The translations under genes and the position numbers were made by a program. 6,038 bases of DNA from JAVVEZ01 sp032250895 (GTDB taxonomy: Bacteria > Pseudomonadota > Gammaproteobacteria > Pseudomonadales > Pseudohongiellaceae). The notes beneath the pieces were generated by a model, which was not told the origin of the DNA, made no database searches, and was given only the letters and a program-made list of their open reading frames with translations. Where the stretch lies: NCBI GenBank assembly GCA_032250895.1, contig JAVVEZ010000132.1, positions 1 through 6,038 on the forward strand. Direction: 5' to 3'. Positions 1 to 5,521 of this stretch are shown here, one piece after another (positions within the stretch are counted from its first letter, which is position 1; each line of letters starts with the position of its first letter).

Positions 1-2
1 CC

Positions 3-533
3 GATGCCATTCTGGAAATTGCCGCCGTCATCCTGGGCATGGATGACAAGCAAACGCTGATGCCGGAGGCTACCCACTTTTACCGTGTGAAACCCTTCAA
101 AGGCGCCAACCTCGAAGCCGCCGCACTCAAGTTTACCGGCATCGATCCTCATCATCCGCTACGCATCGCGCACCCGGAAGAAGAGGTGTTCAAGGACATG
201 TTCAGCCACATTCGCCACAAAATGAAAAATGAGGGTTGCACCCGGGCAATCCTGGTGGGTCACAATGCCCACTTCGATCATGGCTTTGTGAATGCGGCGG
301 CCGAGCGTCACGGCATCAAGCGCAATCCCTTTCATCCCTTCTCCAGCCTCGATACCGCCTCCATCAGTGCCGTCGGTCTCGGCCAGACGGTGCTGGCACG
401 GGCCTGCGAAAGCGCCGGCATAGCCTTCGACCCCAATGCGGCTCACTCGGCCCGCTACGATGCAGAAAAAACCGCCGAACTGTTCTGTCATATCGTCAAC
501 CGCTGGCGCGATCTGGGCGGCTTTCCTCTGTAA
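3..533 (+). CDS. rnt: Ribonuclease T (3'-5' exoribonuclease), 5'-truncated by the window edge
   Basis: RNase T is a DEDDh-family 3'-5' exonuclease that trims the 3' ends of tRNA and other stable RNAs as a homodimer in the cytoplasm. The reading frame is already open at base 3 (DAILEIAAV, a strongly conserved RNase T stretch), so the ATG at 39 is an internal methionine and roughly 30-40 N-terminal residues, including the first Asp/Glu pair of the active site, lie outside the window. The rest is diagnostic: GANLEAAALKFTGIDP, the third catalytic Asp in GHNAHFDHGF (Asp codon at 276-278), KRNPFHPF, then the final catalytic His and Asp in AHSARYD (codons at 444 and 459), ending NRWRDLGGFPL. The C-terminus is complete and shorter than the E. 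coli protein, which carries a few extra residues. No T-rich terminator follows. Identification is firm. Confidence 0.96.
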   Translation, partial: DAILEIAAVILGMDDKQTLMPEATHFYRVKPFKGANLEAAALKFTGIDPHHPLRIAHPEEEVFKDMFSHIRHKMKNEGCTRAILVGHNAHFDHGFVNAAAERHGIKRNPFHPFSSLDTASISAVGLGQTVLARACESAGIAFDPNAAHSARYDAEKTAELFCHIVNRWRDLGGFPL

Positions 534-557
534 ACTTCGGCGCCAGTCTTCTGTTGC

Positions 558-571
558 TTGACTTCCATCAA
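558..571 (+). promoter_or_regulatory. Candidate FNR/Anr-type box upstream of the stress-protein gene
   Basis: TTGACTTCCATCAA matches the FNR/Anr consensus TTGAT-N4-ATCAA at 9 of 10 defined bases. Its centre (564.5) is about 111 bp upstream of the usp ATG. A weak extended -10-like stretch (TG-T-CTTTAT, 593-601) lies downstream at a distance compatible with a class II FNR-activated promoter, although the hexamer itself is poor. Universal stress protein genes are known Anr/FNR targets in pseudomonads. The site also falls inside a GCTTGA/TCAAGC inverted repeat (556-573), so an RNA hairpin at the end of rnt is an alternative reading. Confidence 0.5.
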
Positions 572-675
572 GCCTGAAGGCTAAGGTGCATCTGTCTTTA
601 TGTTTTCAGCCATCAGCCCTGCTAGAATCGTCCTGTCAGAACCTTATCATCAATCAGTCCCCCGGAGGATAGTCC

Positions 676-1482
676 ATGACTCAGAAGGAAGAACTGCTGG
701 TCGTCATCGAGCCAAGCCAGGAAAATCACATTGCCCTCGAGCGCGCCATTCTCACTTCAAGACTGCGCGAAGTGAAGCCGGTGCTGCATCTGTTTATTGG
801 TGTGGATGCCGAGAGTACCGACCTGAAAGCCAGAAATGCCAATCTGTTCCGGGACAACAAGTGGCTGGAAAATCTCCTCAAACCGATTGAAGAGGAAGGT
901 CTGGAATATACCTATGAATTTTCCTGGTCCATCGAATGGGCCGAAGCCTTGCTGATCAACGCCGACCGGGTGCATCCCGACCTGATTTTGATTCCCGACT
1001 ATGAGGCCGGCATCAGACGCTCCCTCTTCAGTGATTCCAAATGGGCCATTCTGCGTCGTTCGGCCTGCCCGGTGATGATCGTCAGGCCCGGTGCCAGCAG
1101 CCACCGCAAACGGATCCTGGCCGCTATCAATGTCCAGAATGAAGACCCCAAATATGTGGAGCTGAACGAAAAGATCATCAGCAAGAGCCTGCAGGTCGCC
1201 AAGCTCTACAAGGCGGAATTGTTTGTGGTCAACGCCTATTCCGACAGTCTGAATTATCCCAACCGGGAAAAGATCATGGCGCGCACCGCTTTGCCCTCCA
1301 AGAATGTCCACGCCGAACAGGGTGACACTGCCGATATCATCGCAGAGTACGCCAACCGCATAAAAGCCGATCTGGTGGTCATGGGAACCATGGCCCGAAA
1401 GGGCGCGCTGTCCCTGATGCGCGGCAATACCTCCGAGCGCCTGTTGAACCGGATCAAACAGGATGTGATTACCTGTTCCTGA
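676..1482 (+). CDS. uspE: Tandem-domain universal stress protein, UspE-like
   Basis: This is a 268-residue cytoplasmic stress protein with two Usp (Rossmann-like) domains in one chain. Domain 1 spans about residues 5-138: it begins LLVVIEPSQENHIALERAI and ends DSKWAILRRSACPVMIVRPG, a typical UspE N-terminal half without the nucleotide-binding glycine loop. Domain 2 spans about 145-268: it begins KRILAAINVQNEDP and carries DLVVMGTMARKGALSLMRGNTSERLL, the usual place of the G-x2-G-x9-G(S/T) loop, here with Ala240 for the second Gly. A GGAGG at 664-668, seven bases before the ATG, fixes the start. E. coli UspE is about 316 residues. This one stops at DVITCS, before the last beta strand (normally followed by an IKP motif) and the acidic tail. 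UspE proteins are linked to stress resistance, motility and aggregation; the biochemical role is unclear. An FNR-like box upstream suggests induction at low oxygen. Confidence 0.88.
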   Translation: MTQKEELLVVIEPSQENHIALERAILTSRLREVKPVLHLFIGVDAESTDLKARNANLFRDNKWLENLLKPIEEEGLEYTYEFSWSIEWAEALLINADRVHPDLILIPDYEAGIRRSLFSDSKWAILRRSACPVMIVRPGASSHRKRILAAINVQNEDPKYVELNEKIISKSLQVAKLYKAELFVVNAYSDSLNYPNREKIMARTALPSKNVHAEQGDTADIIAEYANRIKADLVVMGTMARKGALSLMRGNTSERLLNRIKQDVITCS

Positions 1483-1505
1483 CACATCGACTTTCATAAG
1501 CACTG

Positions 1506-1527
1506 CATCCCCGCCTGCGCGGGGATG
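1506..1527. repeat. Palindromic REP-like element between convergent genes
   Basis: CATCCCCGC (1506-1514) and GCGGGGATG (1519-1527) form a perfect 9-bp stem with a CTGC loop. It lies in the 68-bp gap between the convergent stress-protein and aminotransferase genes. The core, with flanking CACTG and GCGGT, resembles the short CCCCGC-GCAGG-GCGGGG dispersed palindromes common in proteobacterial intergenic regions. It could end transcription from both sides, but neither strand has a T-tract directly after the stem, so a REP-type repeat is the better label. Copy number cannot be judged from one window. Confidence 0.6.
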
Positions 1528-1550
1528 GCGGTATGTACGGGCAGAAAATA

Positions 1551-2735
1551 TTATTTTTTTGCCAGGCAGCCCTTCAGTTTTTGAATCAATGTTTCTATAT
1601 GTTCTGCGCTGATGATCAGCGGCGGCATCAGACGGATGGATTTTTCCTGAGGCGCATTGATCAGCAGGGACTCGTCCCGGCACCAGTTGACAATGTCCTC
1701 TCCCTTCGACTTCTGCAGATCAAAGGCCACCAGCAGACCCAGCCCACGAATATTCTCCACTTCATGGGTTTTTGCCAGCCCGGCCAGTTCCTGTTTCAGA
1801 AATTCACCCATTTTGTGACAGTGATCGACCAGGCCGGTGTCCAGCAGCTCCCGCAGCACGGCCAGGCCGACAGCCATGGCCAGGGGCTGCCCGGTATAGG
1901 TTCCGCCCTGATCTCCGGCTTCGAAGATATCGAGCTTTTCCTTGACCAGCATTGCCGACAACGGATAACCACCACCGATGCCCTTGCCGAGAGTCATGAT
2001 GTCCGGCTCGATGCCATAATGTTGATACCCGAACAGCTTGCCGGTCCTGCCCATGCCGGTCTGCACCTCATCCAGAATCAGCAGAATATCATGCTCATCA
2101 CACAGGGCACGCAAGGCCTGCATGAACCCGGACGTGGCGACATTCACTCCACCCTCACCCTGTACCGGCTCCAGCATGATCGCACAGGTGTCCTTGCTGA
2201 CCAGTTTTCTGAAACTGTCGATATCATTGAACTGCGCCTTCTGGAACCCGGGCAGTCTTGAACCAAACAGGGTCTCCCACTGGGGCTTGCCGGTAGCAGC
2301 CATGGTTACCAGGGTTCGGCCATGAAAACTTTTCTGGGTGGTGATGATGTCGGTGGCGCCGTTTTTCTGCTTGATCCCATACTTGCGGGCCAGCTTGATG
2401 GCGCCTTCGTTGGCCTCAGCCCCGGTGGACATGAAGAATACGCGATCGAGGCAAGTGTTTTTTACCAAAAGTTCCGCATATTCGAGCATTGGCACATTAT
2501 AGAAAGACGGGCTGCCATTGATGAGGGCCTGAGCCTGGCTGTGCAGGGCATCGATCAGCACCTGGGGGGAATGTCCCAGACAGTTCACGGCCCAGCCGCC
2601 AATGAAATCGAGGTATTGATTGCCCTCGGTATCCCACAGATGCATGCCCTTGCCCCGCGCCATGATGATGTCCGGTCGGCTGGTCACCTTCAGTAATACG
2701 GAATCTGCAATAGCCAGAAGTTGTTGTGTGTGCAT
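1551..2735 (-). CDS. Class III PLP aminotransferase, acetylornithine/ornithine aminotransferase type (ArgD-like)
   Basis: This 394-residue fold-type I PLP enzyme is a full-length member of the ArgD/OAT group, which exchange the terminal amino group of acetylornithine, ornithine or similar omega-amines with 2-oxoglutarate. Visible motifs in order: GGWAVNCLGH (46-55); the phosphate-binding STGAEANE (103-110); SFHGRTL with Arg140, the usual substrate-carboxylate arginine of ArgD; EPVQGEGGV (189-197); LDEVQTGMGRTG with Asp222, which pairs with the PLP ring nitrogen; LGKGIGGG with the Schiff-base Lys251; GGTYTGQPLA (267-276), where ArgD proteins more often have STYGGNPLA; and SIRLMPPL with Arg368. 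The ATG at 2735 has a weak AGGA upstream. The EamA permease gene ends 67 bp upstream on the same strand, so they may be cotranscribed. Acetylornithine transaminase is most likely, but ornithine, succinylornithine or 4-aminobutyrate activity cannot be excluded, so no symbol is given. Confidence 0.88.
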   Translation of the reverse strand: MHTQQLLAIADSVLLKVTSRPDIIMARGKGMHLWDTEGNQYLDFIGGWAVNCLGHSPQVLIDALHSQAQALINGSPSFYNVPMLEYAELLVKNTCLDRVFFMSTGAEANEGAIKLARKYGIKQKNGATDIITTQKSFHGRTLVTMAATGKPQWETLFGSRLPGFQKAQFNDIDSFRKLVSKDTCAIMLEPVQGEGGVNVATSGFMQALRALCDEHDILLILDEVQTGMGRTGKLFGYQHYGIEPDIMTLGKGIGGGYPLSAMLVKEKLDIFEAGDQGGTYTGQPLAMAVGLAVLRELLDTGLVDHCHKMGEFLKQELAGLAKTHEVENIRGLGLLVAFDLQKSKGEDIVNWCRDESLLINAPQEKSIRLMPPLIISAEHIETLIQKLKGCLAKK

Positions 2736-2802
2736 GCCGGGATCCTGATAAAAATAATGCAGCCGAATATTTTAGACCATCGCTTTGTTGAAAAATACTG
2801 TT

Positions 2803-3690
2803 TCAAGTCGAACGCAGGCGCCGCTCTGCCACAATATTGATCAGATTGCCGCCGAACATGACGGCGGCCCCCAGCAGGACTATCCAGGCCATGCTTTCAT
2901 TGTAGAAAACATAACCGACCATGGCCGCCAATGGCAGGCGCAGAAAATCCATGGGCACCACCACCATGGCATCGGCCTGGGCGAAGGCCTTGGCCATGCA
3001 GAAATGGGCCGAGATGGACACCAGAGCCATGGTCACTATCCAGGGCCACATCTGCGCGGAGGGTGTCACCCAGTTCAATAACGCAGGAATCGCGCTCAAC
3101 AGCAGATGGATGACCGTCATGTAAAAAATGATGCTGAGCGCCGAATGTCTTCCCACCAGCTTCTTGGTCAGTATATGCGCGAGTGCAAAGGCCACCGCAC
3201 TCCCGAGTACCACCAGGGTGGCCGGCCGGATTTCCACGAACCCGGGACGCACGATCAGCAGGACCCCAATCATGCCCAGCACCAATGCCACCAGACGATA
3301 GCGGGTGATTTTTTCTCCCAGCACCACGGCGGCAATGAGCGTTGCCCAGATGGGCGTGGTAAATTCCAATGCAAACACTTCCGCCAGTGAAATATGGGCA
3401 ATGCCATAAATCCAGGCATATTGTCCGCACAAATGGGCAACATTGCGGCTCAGGTGGGTGCCAAACTGTTCGGTGCGCAACTGACGCCAGCCCAGACGGG
3501 GCAGCAACGCCAGGACCAGGCCAAGACTCACCACACTGCGCAGGAAGAGGATCTCAATGGTGCTGAGTTCCACTGACATCTCCCTGGCCGAAACGGCCAG
3601 CAGCACCAGCGACAGCAGGGCTCCCAGCATCCAGACACTGGCCAGCAGTACCGGGGAGCCCAGTACCCTGGCGTTAAGTGTTTTTATCAT
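2803..3690 (-). CDS. EamA/DMT-superfamily inner-membrane transporter
   Basis: This is a hydrophobic protein of 295 residues (299 if the GTG at 3702 is used) with about ten membrane helices arranged as two EamA repeats, about residues 17-150 and 160-290 (numbered from the GTG). Family hallmarks are LEFTTPIW (112-119) near the end of helix 4, GEKI (129-132), the VRPG turn closing repeat 1 (151-154), and MDFLRLP (251-257) followed by YNE in repeat 2. DMT permeases export or import small metabolites such as amino acids, nucleobases or cofactors; the substrate cannot be read from sequence. I prefer the ATG at 3690 over the GTG at 3702, but neither has a clear Shine-Dalgarno sequence. It is divergent from bfd across a 186-bp region and lies 67 bp upstream of the aminotransferase gene on the same strand, which makes an amino-acid-like substrate an attractive guess only. 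Confidence 0.88.
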   Translation of the reverse strand: MIKTLNARVLGSPVLLASVWMLGALLSLVLLAVSAREMSVELSTIEILFLRSVVSLGLVLALLPRLGWRQLRTEQFGTHLSRNVAHLCGQYAWIYGIAHISLAEVFALEFTTPIWATLIAAVVLGEKITRYRLVALVLGMIGVLLIVRPGFVEIRPATLVVLGSAVAFALAHILTKKLVGRHSALSIIFYMTVIHLLLSAIPALLNWVTPSAQMWPWIVTMALVSISAHFCMAKAFAQADAMVVVPMDFLRLPLAAMVGYVFYNESMAWIVLLGAAVMFGGNLINIVAERRLRST

Positions 3691-3721
3691 GGGACATGAC
3701 ACTAGTGTTTTTTGGGCTGCC

Positions 3722-3727
3722 TTTATA
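3722..3727 (-). promoter_or_regulatory. Possible -10 element for the EamA gene
   Basis: On the minus strand this reads TATAAA, 31-36 bases before the ATG at 3690. No good -35 hexamer lies at the right distance. The place where one would sit is partly covered by a short inverted repeat, TTTGC-GCCA-GCAAA (3733-3746), which could be an operator for an activator or repressor. Support is positional only. Confidence 0.25.
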
Positions 3728-3803
3728 CATTATTTGCGCCAGCAAACATACGGCAATCTGCTCTGGACACCGCCAAAAAAGGATAAATTCGCCATCTTAA
3801 TTG

Positions 3804-3832
3804 TTGACAATGATTCTCATTCGGTTTATTGT
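3804..3832 (+). promoter_or_regulatory. Sigma70-type promoter of bfd
   Basis: A perfect -35 hexamer TTGACA (3804-3809) is followed by a 17-bp spacer and TATTGT (3827-3832), a 4/6 match to the -10 consensus. Transcription would start near 3839, giving a leader of about 38 nt before the bfd ATG at 3877. Its position directly upstream of bfd, with a Fur site in the spacer, supports the call. Confidence 0.65.
3806..3824 (+). promoter_or_regulatory. Fur box within the bfd promoter
   Basis: The 19-mer GACAATGATTCTCATTCGG matches the classic Fur box GATAATGATAATCATTATC at 13 of 19 positions, with the core AATGAT-N2-TCATT intact. It sits between the -35 and -10 elements, overlapping the end of the -35, so Fe2+-Fur binding would block RNA polymerase. 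This predicts that bfd is repressed when iron is plentiful and induced on starvation, the known pattern for bfd in E. coli and Pseudomonas. Confidence 0.75.
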
Positions 3833-3876
3833 TCGCGCCTGTTAGTACCTTTAACCAATACCTGAAGACTGCCCTT

Positions 3877-4065
3877 ATGTATGTTTGCCTCTGCAAAGCT
3901 GTCACTGACCGCCAGATACGCGACACCGTCAATGGTGGGGCCTGCACGTTTTCAGACGTCCGCAAGGTATTGGGTGTGGCCACACAGTGCGGCAGGTGCT
4001 CACAGAACGCCAAGGCCATCGTCAGAACCGCCGTCAGAAAAAATCCTGTCGAAGCCTCGAGCTGA
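3877..4065 (+). CDS. bfd: Bacterioferritin-associated ferredoxin Bfd
   Basis: This is a 62-residue [2Fe-2S] protein that donates electrons to the haem of bacterioferritin so that stored Fe3+ leaves as Fe2+. The start MYVCLCKAVTD is nearly identical to the N-terminus of known Bfd proteins and fixes the ATG at 3877, although the frame is open further upstream. The four cluster ligands are Cys4, Cys6, Cys38 and Cys41 (CLC and QCGRC), and there is an additional Cys23. Tyr2 and Leu5, which contact bacterioferritin in the P. aeruginosa complex, are present. Length is normal for the family (about 60-75). A weak TGAAGA serves as the ribosome binding site. Its likely partners, two bacterioferritin genes, are about 1 kb downstream on the other strand. 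A Fur-box promoter precedes it. Confidence 0.95.
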   Translation: MYVCLCKAVTDRQIRDTVNGGACTFSDVRKVLGVATQCGRCSQNAKAIVRTAVRKNPVEASS

Positions 4066-4110
4066 GCTTTCATCTGAAGCGCTGCCCGCCATCTTTGTGA
4101 CTCGGCCGAC

Positions 4111-4139
4111 TGGACAAATTTTCCCCCGACAGCCACAAT
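4111..4139 (+). promoter_or_regulatory. Possible promoter of the peroxiredoxin gene
   Basis: TGGACA (4111-4116, 5/6 to the -35 consensus), a 17-bp spacer and CACAAT (4134-4139, 4/6 to the -10 consensus) lie in the 197-bp gap between bfd and the peroxiredoxin. Transcription would begin near 4146 and give a leader of about 115 nt. The size of the gap supports a separate promoter. I see no convincing OxyR or Fur site here, and readthrough from bfd remains possible. Confidence 0.35.
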
Positions 4140-4262
4140 GACAACCCTGGTCACTACAGGAAAAGCGTCTTGCCAAAGACCTTGGCGCCTTGAAAAACAA
4201 ACTGAAGACGCCAGATCGGCTATTCCAGCAATTCAACCTTAAATACCTCCCAGGAGATCTCA

Positions 4263-4865
4263 ATGAGTGCATTTGTTTGTCAAAAAGCCCCGGACTTCAC
4301 GGCCGCCGCTGTCATGCCTGACGGCTCCATCAAGGAAAATTTCAAATTGTCCGACTATGCCGGCCAATATGTCGTGCTGTTTTTCTACCCCCTGGACTTC
4401 ACCTTCGTCTGTCCCTCCGAAATTCTCGCCCACAACAGTCGTGCCCAGGCCCTGAAAGATCGCGGTGTTCAGATTATCGGCGTTTCCATCGATTCCCAGT
4501 TCACCCATTCCGCCTGGCGCAACACGGCGGTAGATAACGGCGGGATTGGAAAAATCGCTATCCCGCTGGTGGCCGATGTGAAGCACGAGATCGTCAAGGC
4601 CTATGGCGTTGAACATCCTGAAGCCGGCGTGGCCCTGCGTGGCTCCTTCCTGATTGACCGCGAAGGCGTCATTCAGCATATGACCATCAACAACCTGCCC
4701 CTGGGCCGCAACATCGATGAAATGGTGCGCATGGTTGATGCACTGCAGTTTACCGAAGAACATGGTGAAGTCTGTCCGGCCGGCTGGAACAAGGGAGACG
4801 AGGGCATGAAACCCTCTGCTGAAGGTGTCGCATCCTACCTGAGCACGCACGCCAACGAGCTCTGA
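4263..4865 (+). CDS. Typical 2-Cys peroxiredoxin (AhpC/TSA, Prx1 subfamily)
   Basis: This 200-residue cytosolic thiol peroxidase reduces H2O2, organic hydroperoxides and peroxynitrite. The active site is complete: Pro43, Thr47 and the peroxidatic Cys50 in PLDFTFVCPSE, and Arg126 in LRGSFLID. The resolving Cys171 lies in GEVCPAGW near the C-terminus, as in obligate-dimer 2-Cys enzymes that assemble into decamers. A GGIG motif (93-96) is present, as in peroxide-sensitive Prx1 proteins, but the partner YF motif near the C-terminus reads YL (192-193). AGGAGA (4252-4257), five bases before the ATG, sets the start. No AhpF reductase gene is visible, so a thioredoxin system is the likely electron source. 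It sits between bfd and the bacterioferritin pair, consistent with limiting Fenton chemistry during iron storage and release. The subfamily is clear; a gene symbol is not. Confidence 0.93.
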   Translation: MSAFVCQKAPDFTAAAVMPDGSIKENFKLSDYAGQYVVLFFYPLDFTFVCPSEILAHNSRAQALKDRGVQIIGVSIDSQFTHSAWRNTAVDNGGIGKIAIPLVADVKHEIVKAYGVEHPEAGVALRGSFLIDREGVIQHMTINNLPLGRNIDEMVRMVDALQFTEEHGEVCPAGWNKGDEGMKPSAEGVASYLSTHANEL

Positions 4866-4869
4866 GCCA

Positions 4870-4905
4870 GCGTTCCCGCAGCGACAGGGATTCGCTTCGG
4901 GACGC
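4870..4905. repeat. Imperfect inverted repeat after the peroxiredoxin gene
   Basis: GCGTTCCCG (4870-4878) pairs with CGGGACGC (4898-4905) with one bulged T. It begins five bases after the TGA of the peroxiredoxin gene. It may act as a 3' stabilising or terminating hairpin, but no T-tract follows. Confidence 0.4.
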
Positions 4906-4923
4906 CCAGGAGTCTGTCGGACC

Positions 4924-4954
4924 CAGGATGCTTCCACTCGGCTCTGGCATCCTG
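4924..4954. repeat. Inverted repeat, 8-bp arms
   Basis: CAGGATGC (4924-4931) and GCATCCTG (4947-4954) are perfect complements around a 15-nt loop. A further TGCATCC follows at 4970-4976 inside a small palindrome CTGCAT-CC-ATGCAG (4969-4982), so the GCATCC word recurs through this intergenic stretch, as in a REP-like mosaic. Confidence 0.45.
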
Positions 4955-4984
4955 CTTCGCTCTACCTCCTGCATCCATGCAGTC

Positions 4985-5014
4985 GTGCAGGCGGCGGGAA
5001 ATCGCCGCCTGCAC
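4985..5014. terminator. Strong hairpin between convergent genes, possible bidirectional terminator
   Basis: GTGCAGGCGGCG (4985-4996) and CGCCGCCTGCAC (5003-5014) form a perfect 12-bp GC-rich stem with a GGAAAT loop. It lies between the converging peroxiredoxin and bacterioferritin genes, 37 bp past the bacterioferritin stop. The stem is very stable, but neither side has a run of T, so it may instead be a dispersed palindromic repeat that also blocks 3' exonucleases. Confidence 0.5.
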
Positions 5015-5051
5015 GGGGATCGCGGGTTATTCGGAACTTCCCGGGTTCTGA

Positions 5052-5519
5052 CTACAGCTGTGACTGCAGATAGTTGGGCAGGCCGATTTTCTTGATCAGG
5101 CCCAACTGCTGTTCCAGCCAGAAGGCGTGATCCTTCTCGGTGTCATCGAGCAGGCCCTGCAGAATCTGCCGGCTTACAAAATCCTGCTCGCTTTCACACA
5201 GGGCCATACTCTCTTTCAGCATGGCGACCACCTCGTATTCCACCTTGAGGTCATTTTCCAGCATGGCCGGCACATCCTTCCCCACATGAATGGCACTGCG
5301 GGTGCTCATATCCGGCACCCCTTCCAGGAACAGAATGCGTTCGATCAGCGCAGAGGCGTGGTCCTTCTCATCATTGAATTCGTGGTCGATTCTTTCATGG
5401 AGCTTATGCAGCCCCCAGTCCAGGTACATCCGCGAATGGATGAAGTACTGGTCCATCGCTGCCAACTCATTGGCCAACAGGGCATTGAGCGCCGCAGTGA
5501 TTTTGCTGTTGCCTTTCAT
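5052..5519 (-). CDS. bfr: Bacterioferritin, ferroxidase-type subunit lacking the haem methionine
   Basis: This is a 155-residue four-helix ferritin-like subunit of the 24-mer iron-storage shell. The start is the ATG at 5519 (MKGNSK, the standard Bfr N-terminus), with AGGAGA six bases upstream inside the end of the preceding gene; a TTG two codons earlier overlaps that gene's stop codon and is unlikely to be used. All ferroxidase ligands are present: Glu18, Glu51, His54, Glu94, and Glu128/His131 (equivalent to E. coli Glu127/His130, shifted by a one-residue insertion in DDTEKDH). The haem axial ligand Met52 is replaced by Lys. Residues equivalent to the Bfd-docking Leu68, Glu81 and Glu85 of P. 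aeruginosa BfrB are Val, Lys and Ala. The protein should therefore oxidise and load iron but not bind haem or Bfd itself. It is translated from an operon with the haem-type subunit just upstream. Confidence 0.93.
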   Translation of the reverse strand: MKGNSKITAALNALLANELAAMDQYFIHSRMYLDWGLHKLHERIDHEFNDEKDHASALIERILFLEGVPDMSTRSAIHVGKDVPAMLENDLKVEYEVVAMLKESMALCESEQDFVSRQILQGLLDDTEKDHAFWLEQQLGLIKKIGLPNYLQSQL

Positions 5520-5521
5520 GA

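Noticed and set aside
39..41. ATG at 39 as the start of RNase T
   Set aside because: Conserved RNase T residues (DAILEIAAV) continue in frame upstream to the window edge, so the gene is cut rather than short.
757..1683. A long open frame on the minus strand (308 codons)
   Set aside because: It runs antisense to the UspE-like gene and into the aminotransferase 3' end, has no recognisable domain, and is explained by codon bias of the real gene on the plus strand.
1533..2261. A 242-codon plus-strand open frame
   Set aside because: It lies antisense to the aminotransferase, whose family motifs are unmistakable; the frame has low-complexity Gln/His-rich content typical of a shadow.
3723..4154. 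A 143-codon minus-strand open frame over bfd
   Set aside because: It crosses the Fur-box promoter and bfd on the opposite strand and resembles no family I know.
4066..4262. Riboswitch or attenuator in the peroxiredoxin leader
   Set aside because: Only small weak inverted repeats such as GCCAA/TTGGC are visible, with no T-rich terminator and no recognisable conserved RNA core.
4260..4937. A 225-codon minus-strand open frame over the peroxiredoxin
   Set aside because: It is the antisense shadow of a gene with a complete catalytic site and a good ribosome binding site.
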